Source: Paramicrobacterium chengjingii (lineage in GTDB: Bacteria > Actinomycetota > Actinomycetes > Actinomycetales > Microbacteriaceae). From it: a DNA stretch of 64,000 nt. Below the pieces are notes generated by a model. The model did not search any database, had not been told where the DNA came from, and worked only from the letters and a program-made list of their open reading frames with translations. The DNA lies in contig NZ_CP061169.1 in the NCBI RefSeq assembly GCF_011751765.2, positions 558,001 to 622,000 of the forward strand, given 5' to 3'. This document shows positions 57,347 through 64,000 of the stretch, piece by piece (the stretch's first letter is position 1; each line of letters opens with the position of its first letter). A program made the translations under genes and the position numbers.

Positions 57347-58369
57347 GTGGTGATCGCGGACGACGGCAAGACTCGAGCGGCGACCATCTTCGACGTCGCC
57401 CGGCTCGCTGGTGTGTCGCACCAGACGGTGTCGCGGGTGCTCAACGATTTGCCCAATGTTCGCGCGTCGACTCGGGAACGCGTCGAGAAGGCGATCGCCC
57501 AGCTGCGTTACACGCCATCGCAGGCGGCGCGCGCTCTCGTCACCCGACGTTCGCGCACCATCGGTCTCATTCAGACGGGGGGCCCAGACTATGGTCCGGC
57601 CACAACCCTTCTGCATTTCAATGAGGCGGCGCGAGAGGCACGCTATGCGGTGAGCATCGCCAGCATGCTCGAGGCGGATGCCGCTGCGCTGCGCTCTGCA
57701 GCGGAGCTGCTGCTGCGTCAGAATGTCGAGGCGATCGTGCTGATCGCGGCGACGGTGAAGGACATCGCCTCTCTCGCGCACGAGGAGCTTGGCGTTCCGC
57801 TCGTCGTCGTGGCTCCGCACGAAGAAGGAAACGCGGCGACCGTTGCCATCGATCACTACGCGGGAGCGCGTGCCGCCGTCGCGCACCTTGCTGAACTCGG
57901 TCATACAGAGATCAGGCATGTCGCCGGCCCGGAAGAATCGCTCGACGCGCGCGAGCGGATGCGTGGCTGGCGCGACGAACTCTCGGCGCGCGGCCTCGTG
58001 GCGACTGCGGTGCTCTCCGGTGATTGGTCGCCGAGCAGCGGTTACGAGCACGGCCGAACGCTGGGGGCATCCACGGCGACCGCCGCATTTGTGGCAAACG
58101 ATCAGATGTCGCTTGGCGTCTTTCACGGGCTTCGCGATATGGGACTCACCGTTCCGCATGACTTCTCCGTCGTCGGGTACGACGATATTCCCGAGGCTGC
58201 ACACCTGTCGCCGCCGCTCACGACGATGCGGCAGGACTTCGTGCGTCTTGGCGGCGACGTCATGGCTGCGGTGCTGGCTCAGCTGTCGGACGACGCTGTT
58301 GCGCCGCAGAGTGCGATTGTTCCGCAACTCATTGTGCGTGATTCCGCGGCGAAAGCTCGCCGACCGTAG
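57347..58369 (+). CDS. LacI family transcriptional regulator (downstream of the YjfF-like gene)
   Basis: The 340-residue repressor has FDVARLAGVSHQTVSRVLN, hinge PSQAARALVTRRSR and the ligand domain IGLIQTGGPDYGPATTLLHF, AIVLIAATVKDIAS, AAFVANDQMSLGVFHGLRDM and FSVVGYDDIPEAAHLSPPLT. It is clearly paralogous to the LacI protein at 51312-52325, with the same recognition helix SHQTVSR, so the two may compete for the same operators. Two consecutive GTG codons (57347, 57350) are possible starts after GAGGGGACGAG. It converges with the L,D-transpeptidase gene. Confidence 0.92.
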   Translation: MVIADDGKTRAATIFDVARLAGVSHQTVSRVLNDLPNVRASTRERVEKAIAQLRYTPSQAARALVTRRSRTIGLIQTGGPDYGPATTLLHFNEAAREARYAVSIASMLEADAAALRSAAELLLRQNVEAIVLIAATVKDIASLAHEELGVPLVVVAPHEEGNAATVAIDHYAGARAAVAHLAELGHTEIRHVAGPEESLDARERMRGWRDELSARGLVATAVLSGDWSPSSGYEHGRTLGASTATAAFVANDQMSLGVFHGLRDMGLTVPHDFSVVGYDDIPEAAHLSPPLTTMRQDFVRLGGDVMAAVLAQLSDDAVAPQSAIVPQLIVRDSAAKARRP

Positions 58370-58381
58370 CCTCGCCCCCGG

Positions 58382-59797
58382 TCAGGCGTGAACCCAGACC
58401 TCTGTTCCTGTCTGTGCAAAGTAGTACATGTCTTTTGCCGCGGCGATCGTCATGTTCACGCATCCGTGGCTCATCATGGCACCCGGGCCGAAGTTGTTGT
58501 GCCAATAGGTGCCGTGGAAGCCCTGGTCGCCGTTGAAGTATGTGATCCACGGTACGTCTTTGGTGCAGTAGTCGTACCCGGGCACACAGCCCATGTCTTG
58601 CGTTGTGAGCTGTCCGTAGACGGTGAAGTGCCCTTCATCCGTAGGTGTCGACGGTTTTCCGATGGCGACGGCATAGGTGGCGACGACTTTCTTGTTCTCG
58701 TACATGATCACCTTGCCGGCGCTCTTGTCGACCTCGACGCTGCGGAAGAGCTCGATCGTCTCGGCAGCATCCGTCGTTACTGCAAGCTGATAGTTGCCAT
58801 TGCCCGAGGCGAGCTGCTCGGCAAACGCCGCTGCGATGCCGTCGGTGCTCTCAAGAGTCCAGCCGTCAGCGCCCTCCTGGATCGTGCGGAGATGGGTGCC
58901 GGCGGAGTTCGTCACAACCTTCTCGTCCACGGCGGCGCGGTTCACTTTCTCGGGGAGGCCTTCCACAACCTTCTCGATCGCTGCTTCGTCTGCGTAGACG
59001 TGAACGGCGTCATCGACGTTCTCGACGGTGAGCCACGATGCGACGGTGGCAGGCTTGACCCCAACGACCTTCTCGTCGTCAATGTAGAAGCCAGCGGACG
59101 TGAGCATTGTATTGAGCGCGTCGGCCTCTGTCTGGGCGATCGCGGTCGTAATGGGTGGCTGCACATCATCGAACGTGGCGCTGACGGCGATGTCGTCGCC
59201 GTTCACGCCTTTGCTGAGCACAGAGGAGAGCTCTGAGGCGAATGCCGTGAAGTCGAGGCCGGTGCCGACGACGGCGTCGACCGCCGAGTAGGCGACAGCT
59301 TTCGGGTCGTAGCTGATCGATGCGTTCTCAGGAATCGTGAAGACATCGGGAGCGGCGGAGCGCAGGGCGTCGAGCGCTTTGTCTGCATCCACGTTGATGG
59401 TCACCGGAACTGGGCCTGAATTCCAGGTGGAGATGTTCCAGAGCGGGCGTGAGTCGTGCGCTGCGCTGGCGATTGTCGTGGCATCAACGGTGAGCCCGAG
59501 TTCGGCACCAGTCAATGTCACGCTGTCAGAGTTGCCCGTGATGGTAATTTTGCTTGCGGCCAGCTGGTCCGAGACTGCCTCGGCGGCGAGGTCGGCGGTG
59601 TGCCAGCCGACGGTGGCCCCTGCGGCGCTCACACCGGGTGCGATCAGCAGAACCGAGCTCACGGCGGCTGCAGCGACGATGACTCCGCCGGGAATGCCGA
59701 TGCCGAGCCCCAGGCGCAGCCCGCGGCGCTTACGCCGCGTCTTCGTTGCGTCATTGATCGACAGGGCAGTCGTGCCCTTTCCCGCCGATGTGCTCAT
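58382..59797 (-). CDS. L,D-transpeptidase (YkuD/ErfK) with peptidoglycan-binding PG_binding_4-type domains
   Basis: The 471-residue membrane-anchored cell-wall enzyme has a basic N-terminus (KTRRKRRGLR), one signal-anchor helix (about residues 26-58), two Ala/Val-rich extracellular repeats of the PG-binding-4 type (about 65-330) and the C-terminal YkuD domain (about 345-471). The catalytic site HGCVNM lies in MMSHGCVNMTIAAAKD, with GFHGTYWHNNFGPG upstream supplying the conserved His. It would form 3-3 peptidoglycan crosslinks or anchor proteins. ATG 59797 has GGGGGAG 4 nt upstream; the 24 extra upstream codons are not typical. Confidence 0.92.
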   Translation of the reverse strand: MSTSAGKGTTALSINDATKTRRKRRGLRLGLGIGIPGGVIVAAAAVSSVLLIAPGVSAAGATVGWHTADLAAEAVSDQLAASKITITGNSDSVTLTGAELGLTVDATTIASAAHDSRPLWNISTWNSGPVPVTINVDADKALDALRSAAPDVFTIPENASISYDPKAVAYSAVDAVVGTGLDFTAFASELSSVLSKGVNGDDIAVSATFDDVQPPITTAIAQTEADALNTMLTSAGFYIDDEKVVGVKPATVASWLTVENVDDAVHVYADEAAIEKVVEGLPEKVNRAAVDEKVVTNSAGTHLRTIQEGADGWTLESTDGIAAAFAEQLASGNGNYQLAVTTDAAETIELFRSVEVDKSAGKVIMYENKKVVATYAVAIGKPSTPTDEGHFTVYGQLTTQDMGCVPGYDYCTKDVPWITYFNGDQGFHGTYWHNNFGPGAMMSHGCVNMTIAAAKDMYYFAQTGTEVWVHA

Positions 59798-59950
59798 TTT
59801 CTCCCCCAGAGGCGCGCAAAACGTGCGCGCTGCCGCCTTCCTATGATATGTGGCCATTCCTGGGAACATGGCATTTCTCGGTTACGAAGTGAAAACAATC
59901 GGTGAAATCGCTGGATGGCCCTCAGCGTCCGCAGCGCGAAGCTAATCGCA

Positions 59951-59966
59951 ACATTTGGCCAAATGT
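59951..59966. promoter_or_regulatory. 16-bp perfect palindrome ACATTTGGCCAAATGT between LDT and metE
   Basis: A perfectly self-complementary 16-mer lies 103 nt before the metE ATG and 154 nt before the LDT start. It has the length and symmetry of a dimeric regulator site. No B12 box or SAM/cobalamin riboswitch is recognisable in this 271-bp interval. Confidence 0.55.
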
Positions 59967-60068
59967 AAAGATGCTTCGGAAACACGGAGTCATCTCGCAG
60001 AAACATTGCGACACATACCGTCACGGCCCGGAAAACTGACGTAGCTTCGAGCCATCGGAGGGCACAGA

Positions 60069-62426
60069 ATGACGGCACGCAGCTTCCCGAGGGCAACGAT
60101 CCTCGGCTATCCGCGCATCGGCCGAAGGCGAGAGCTCACCAAGGCGCTCGATGAGCGCTGGGCCGGGCGGCTCACCGCGCGCGAGTTCGACGCGACAGCG
60201 ACGGCGATTCGGTCGTCGATCCGCGAACGCCTCGTCGGGCTGGGGCTTGGGCGCGACGACTCGTCGATCCCTGAATCGTTCTCTCTCTATGACCACGTGC
60301 TCGACGCTGCCGTCACGGTGGGAGCGATTCCCCGGCGTTTCGATGATGTGGTGAATGCGCGGGAAGACGAGAGTGGCGCTGCCTTCGCGCTCGCCCGCGG
60401 GCACGGCGATGCCTCGCCGCTCGCCATGACAAAATGGTTTGACACCAACTATCACCACCTCGTACCCGAGATCGGTCCTGACACTCGGTTCCGAGCGTCG
60501 AGTAATCGCCTCATAAGGGACTTCATCGAGGCACGAGCCTCGGGCTTCATCACGCGCCCGACGATCGTCGGCCCGGTCACCCTGCTCCTGCTCAGCAAAG
60601 CGGAAATCGACGCACCTGAAGGCTTTCTGCCGTTCTCACGCCTTGCCGACCTTGTTCCCGCGTATGCGCGGCTGCTTTCAGATCTGAGTCATGCTGGTGC
60701 AGAGTGGGTGCAGCTCGATGAGCCGGCGCTCGTCAGCGATGCCGTCGCGGACGACGCGGATCGCCTGCTCGCCGCTGTCGAGGCGGCGTACCGCGAGTTG
60801 GGAGCCGCCACAGAGAGGCCGCGCCTGTTTGTTTCGACAGCATACGGTGACATCGGCGGCGCTCTCGCTTCGCTCGCTGCAACGCCCGTCGAGGCAATTG
60901 GGCTCGACCTCGTGCATGGAACGATTCCGAGTCGCATCGACAGCGGCACACGTGCTCGCCTGGCAGACAAAGCTCTTGTCGCCGGCGTGATTGACGGGCG
61001 CTCGGTTTGGCGCGGGGACCTCGAGGCTGCCCTCACGACGGCTGCGGACGTGCGTCGCCTGACACGATCCGTCGCGGTCTCGACGTCGACGAGCCTCGTC
61101 CACGTTCCACACGACGTCTCGCTCGAGCAGCACCTCGAGCCCCGCCTCAGCACCTGGCTCTCGTTTGCAGACCAGAAGGTGCAGCAGGTCGGCGTCGTCG
61201 GACGCGGCCTCGCGAGCGGATCCTCGAGCGTGCGCGGCGAGCTCGACGCAGCATCCGCCGCGTTCTCAGACCGTCTCAATGCGCCGGGCGTGCGCAATCA
61301 GGCGGTACGGGCACGCGTTTCCCTTCTCGGCGCGAGGGACCGTTACCGTGTTTCTTGGAACCAGAGACGCGAAGTGCAAAAGCGTGAGCTCGCACTTCCA
61401 CTGCTGCCGACGACGACGATCGGGTCATTTCCTCAAACCGACCGAATTCGGCGGGCCCGCACTCGTTATCTCGGTGGTTTCGACAGCGCAGAGACCTACG
61501 TGACGTTCATCAAGAACGAGATCGCCGACGTGATCGCCCTGCAAGAAGAGCTTGGTCTTGATGTTCTGGTGCACGGCGAACCCGAGCGCAACGATATGGT
61601 GCAGTACTTTGCGGAGAACCTCGAGGGGTTCGAGGTGACACTGCACGGGTGGGTGCAGTCATACGGCAGCTTATGCACACGCCCGCCGATCCTCTGGGGA
61701 GACGTGTCACGACTCGCACCTATCACCGTTGGCTGGTCGCGCTACGCACAAAGCCTCACGAGCAAACCAGTGAAGGGGATGCTGACGGGGCCCGTCACGA
61801 TTCTCGCGTGGTCGTTCGTGCGCGACGATCAACCACTCAGCGATACCGCCGTGCAGCTTGCGCTGGCTCTTCGCGACGAGATCGCAGACCTTGAGGCCGC
61901 GGGAATCGGCATTATTCAAATCGATGAGCCTGCTCTGCGTGAGATGCTGCCGCTGCGCGGCGTCGATCACGAGCACTACGTTGCGTGGTCCGTTGGGGCG
62001 TTTCGACTGGCGACGGCGGCGGCGAAGCCCGAAACCCAGATTCACACGCACCTCTGCGCGTCGCACTTCGGTGTGGTGCTCGACGCGATCAAGGGGCTCG
62101 ATGCCGATGTGACGAGCATCGAGTCGGCGCACAGCCGCATGGAGATTGTCGACGACATCGCGGCATCCGGATTCGACCACGATATTGGGCCCGGCATCTA
62201 CGACATCCATTCGCCGCGCGTGCCGAGCGTCGACGAGGTGACGAAGCTGCTGGTCCGCGCGGCCGAAGTCGTCGACATCGACCGGCTCTGGGTGAACCCG
62301 GATTGCGGACTCAAGACCCGCGGATACCAGGAAGCGACAGCATCGCTTCGCAACGTACTCGAGGCTGCAACTCGGGTTCGTCAACGCGTCGTCGAGCAGC
62401 GGGCAGCGTCAGCCTCGGCGGGGTGA
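60069..62426 (+). CDS. metE: cobalamin-independent methionine synthase (5-methyltetrahydropteroyltriglutamate-homocysteine methyltransferase)
   Basis: The 785-residue two-barrel enzyme transfers the methyl group of methyltetrahydrofolate-polyglutamate to homocysteine. The N-terminal barrel begins ILGYPRIGRRRELTKALDER and contains MTKWFDTNYHHLVPE. The C-terminal barrel has TTTIGSFPQTDRIRRAR, LVHGEPERNDMVQYFAENLE, and the zinc ligands in QIHTHLCASHF (His, Cys) and WVNPDCGLKTRGY (Cys), with SIESAHSRME supplying the Glu. GGAGGG lies 7 nt before the ATG. Together with the CBS and CGS genes it covers methionine/cysteine interconversion. Confidence 0.97.
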   Translation: MTARSFPRATILGYPRIGRRRELTKALDERWAGRLTAREFDATATAIRSSIRERLVGLGLGRDDSSIPESFSLYDHVLDAAVTVGAIPRRFDDVVNAREDESGAAFALARGHGDASPLAMTKWFDTNYHHLVPEIGPDTRFRASSNRLIRDFIEARASGFITRPTIVGPVTLLLLSKAEIDAPEGFLPFSRLADLVPAYARLLSDLSHAGAEWVQLDEPALVSDAVADDADRLLAAVEAAYRELGAATERPRLFVSTAYGDIGGALASLAATPVEAIGLDLVHGTIPSRIDSGTRARLADKALVAGVIDGRSVWRGDLEAALTTAADVRRLTRSVAVSTSTSLVHVPHDVSLEQHLEPRLSTWLSFADQKVQQVGVVGRGLASGSSSVRGELDAASAAFSDRLNAPGVRNQAVRARVSLLGARDRYRVSWNQRREVQKRELALPLLPTTTIGSFPQTDRIRRARTRYLGGFDSAETYVTFIKNEIADVIALQEELGLDVLVHGEPERNDMVQYFAENLEGFEVTLHGWVQSYGSLCTRPPILWGDVSRLAPITVGWSRYAQSLTSKPVKGMLTGPVTILAWSFVRDDQPLSDTAVQLALALRDEIADLEAAGIGIIQIDEPALREMLPLRGVDHEHYVAWSVGAFRLATAAAKPETQIHTHLCASHFGVVLDAIKGLDADVTSIESAHSRMEIVDDIAASGFDHDIGPGIYDIHSPRVPSVDEVTKLLVRAAEVVDIDRLWVNPDCGLKTRGYQEATASLRNVLEAATRVRQRVVEQRAASASAG

Positions 62427-62440
62427 CCGATAGCGCAAGG

Positions 62441-63226
62441 TCACTGCGGCTGGGCCGCGGCGCTCTCACGCAGCCACGTTCGCAGGGTCTCCGCCTCGGC
62501 TGGCAGCAGCGAGGGGTCGTCGTTCGGAACAAACTCGAGCAGCGCGTCGGTGATGCGGGGGAGGGATGCCGCGTGAGCGAACACACGCTGCCAGAGGTTA
62601 CTCCGCTCGTGAAGGCGCAGGCGCTCGGCGACGGGCCACCACGAGAAGACGTGCAGCGTCGACACCCACGGTGCCACGACGTCGAGTTCGGCGAGAGCCG
62701 CATCATCTGCCGCCCCCTGCGTGGGTTGCCAGTACGACGAAAGCTGCGGGCGATCGACGCTCTCAAGCAGAGTCCGCGCAGAGTCTGCGGTGTCGGTGAG
62801 CGTTCGTCCGTGGTACTCCAGTGCAAGCTCGATGCCCCGAGACGAAGCCTGATCCACGGCATCCTGCAGTCGCGCAATGACGCGGGCGCGTTCCGTCTCG
62901 TCAGCATCCGCTGAGCCCACGGCGCCGGCCCACACGCGCACACGCGGCGCGCCGACAGTGCCCGCGGCATCGAGCAACGGTTCGATCGTCTCGTTGTCAC
63001 CGCATCGGTAGTAGCCACCGAGTGACGCGACGGCGAGTCCCGCAGCGCGCGTGCGCTCGCCGATGTGCGCAGCCGCGGCGTCGTCGCCCAGCGTCACGTG
63101 CTCACCGTCACCCGTGCCCCACTCGATCGAGTCAAGCTCCGCTGCGACGGCGGCCTCGATGACGGCGTCTGCACTGAGCTGCCGAAATGTCACGGAACAC
63201 AGCCCCGCGCGAATATACGGCGTCAT
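62441..63226 (-). CDS. sugar phosphate isomerase/epimerase (TIM barrel)
   Basis: The 261-residue protein has LCSVTFRQLSADAVIEAAVA, LDSIEWGTGDGEH, VASLGGYYRCG, IELALEYHGRTLTD (with the first metal Glu and substrate His) and STLHVFSW (His), and belongs to the AP-endonuclease-2/xylose isomerase-like family. The late acidic ligand is less clear, so activity is not certain. ATG 63226 has GAGGAG 6 nt upstream. It converges with metE (14-nt gap) and follows another isomerase gene on the same strand. Confidence 0.85.
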   Translation of the reverse strand: MTPYIRAGLCSVTFRQLSADAVIEAAVAAELDSIEWGTGDGEHVTLGDDAAAAHIGERTRAAGLAVASLGGYYRCGDNETIEPLLDAAGTVGAPRVRVWAGAVGSADADETERARVIARLQDAVDQASSRGIELALEYHGRTLTDTADSARTLLESVDRPQLSSYWQPTQGAADDAALAELDVVAPWVSTLHVFSWWPVAERLRLHERSNLWQRVFAHAASLPRITDALLEFVPNDDPSLLPAEAETLRTWLRESAAAQPQ

Positions 63227-63306
63227 ACAGCTCCTCTTATCTTTTGCGGATTGCAGCCCTCGTGCCCAGCGTATGCAGGTGCGGAACGGTCCGGTGAAAT
63301 TAGGGG

Positions 63307-63350
63307 CCAACTTTTGCTATCGATTACCGGCCGGAGATAGCAAAAGTTGG
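63307..63350. terminator. 15-bp inverted repeat between two isomerase genes
   Basis: CCAACTTTTGCTATC and its exact complement GATAGCAAAAGTTGG flank 14 nt that contain the palindrome CCGGCCGG; the flanking GGGG/CCCC extends the pairing past a one-base bulge. It lies 64 nt after the stop of the partial isomerase gene and 80 nt before the next start on the minus strand. It is either a terminator or an operator. Confidence 0.5.
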
Positions 63351-63413
63351 TCCCCGATTCGGGGGCGGGCCTGCTCGGTGTGGAGCAGTGGGAGCCACGA
63401 CATCAGAGCGGCG

Positions 63414-64000
63414 TCAGGGCAGCTGCGGCGCCACGGCGGCGTCAAACGCGGTCGCCGTGCGAGCGGCCGCCGTCGCGGCATCCGTGTCCCAGATCTGCTG
63501 ATTGAAGATCTCCACCTCGATGTCGCCTGTGTAGCCCGCGTCGAGAACGGCGCGCGTCATCGGTGCGAAGTCGATGACGCCGTCGCCAGGGTAGTGACGC
63601 GAGAGCAGTACGTCGGCAGGCAGTGGCGTCGCCCAGTCGCACACCTGATAGCTGGCGATGCGCCCGCCCGCCCCGGCGCGCGCAATCTGCGTGAGCACGT
63701 CGGGATCCCACCAGATGTGGAACGTATCGACAACGACGCCGACCGCCTCAGCGGGAAACTGCTCGGAGATGTCGAGCGCCTGTCCCAACGTCGAGACGAC
63801 AGCCCGATCTGACACGTACATCGGGTGCAGCGGTTCAATGGCGAGCTGCACCCCTGTAGCAAGCGCATGGTCAACGAGCTCGGCAATCGCGTGGCCCACG
63901 CGTTCACGCGCACCGATAAGATCGCGAGACGCATCGGGCAGCCCTCCGGCCACCAGAACGAGAACCGCGCGCGAGCCTTCTGCACCGGCATCCGCCATGG
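63414..64000 (-). CDS. sugar phosphate isomerase/epimerase (5' end outside window)
   Basis: At least 194 residues are present. VQLAIEPLHPMYVSDRAVVS (metal Glu/His), VGVVVDTFHIWWDP (Asp/His), ASYQVCDWATPLPAD and DIEVEIFNQQIWDT (last Glu) are all four metal-ligand regions of the xylose isomerase-like TIM barrels, and the ending is intact. About 80-100 N-terminal residues would be needed for a full barrel, so the Met at 63998 is probably internal and the gene starts beyond the window. It is upstream of a second isomerase gene on the same strand. Confidence 0.88.
   Translation of the reverse strand, partial: MADAGAEGSRAVLVLVAGGLPDASRDLIGARERVGHAIAELVDHALATGVQLAIEPLHPMYVSDRAVVSTLGQALDISEQFPAEAVGVVVDTFHIWWDPDVLTQIARAGAGGRIASYQVCDWATPLPADVLLSRHYPGDGVIDFAPMTRAVLDAGYTGDIEVEIFNQQIWDTDAATAAARTATAFDAAVAPQLP

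Noticed and set aside
59798..60068. Possible cobalamin or SAM riboswitch upstream of metE
   Set aside because: I found no B12-box-like or SAM-type conserved core; only the 16-bp palindrome stands out.
1..64000. CRISPR arrays, insertion sequences, prophage or toxin-antitoxin modules
   Set aside because: No regularly spaced repeats, transposase or integrase motifs, phage structural genes or paired short toxin-antitoxin genes were recognised anywhere in the window.

Overview
The window comes from a high-GC Gram-positive bacterium of the Actinobacteria, most likely family Microbacteriaceae. The evidence is strong G/C third-position bias, a DUF222/HNH endonuclease of the 13E12 type, an NusG with a long acidic N-terminal extension, a tRNA-Trp-secE-nusG-rplKA block, many GTG/TTG starts, and several genes whose -10 box sits only 6-7 nt upstream of the start codon (leaderless mRNAs). 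I see no prophage, insertion sequence, integrase, CRISPR array, rRNA or replication origin.

Layout. 1-6.8 kb: small membrane proteins, a class I aminotransferase, an iron-box-preceded orphan siderophore-type ABC ATPase, a DJ-1/CPBP pair and a DUF222-HNH protein. 7.1-9.8 kb: tRNA-Trp, secE, nusG, rplK, rplA. 9.8-33 kb separates rplKA from rplJL and holds accessory metabolism: a GNAT, an oxidoreductase, a YqaJ-type nuclease, a ROK regulator divergent from a four-gene sugar isomerase/Gfo-Idh-MocA operon, a Pr6Pr membrane protein, an MFS-MarR-thioredoxin operon, an OmpR-type two-component system, and a purine locus (NCS2 permease, moaA, guanine-deaminase-like enzyme, AzgA-type permease, xdhC-xdhB-xdhA). 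33.2-34.2 kb: rplJ-rplL behind an L10-leader-like attenuator. 34.2-47.2 kb: a MarR-MFS pair, a LacI regulator divergent from an AglEFG-like sugar ABC transporter, an ABC exporter, cystathionine beta-synthase plus cystathionine gamma-synthase/lyase, and SoxR divergent from an MFS pump. 47.2-58.4 kb: a MarR-PH-domain pair, a ThiXYZ/SsuABC-like transporter, and a YtfQRT-YjfF-like sugar transporter flanked by two LacI paralogues. 58.4-64 kb: L,D-transpeptidase, metE, and two sugar phosphate isomerase/epimerases, the last cut by the window edge.

How the genes work together. The purine block would take up purines, deaminate guanine to xanthine and oxidise hypoxanthine/xanthine to urate; MoaA serves the molybdenum cofactor. 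Three ABC sugar or vitamin uptake systems each sit beside a likely local regulator. CBS, CGS and MetE cover transsulfuration and the last step of methionine synthesis. The most informative non-coding signals are a SoxR box inside a 19-bp-spaced promoter that fires straight onto a leaderless GTG, lac-operator-like sites before the YtfQ-like gene, two perfect GGAACCGGTTCC operators, an iron box, and a palindrome before nearly every regulated transporter. Two short genes with strong ribosome binding sites (36 and 53 codons) are easily missed. No wholly new multi-gene system is evident; the best leads are these small genes, the leaderless/operator architecture and the untyped sugar-oxidation operon.
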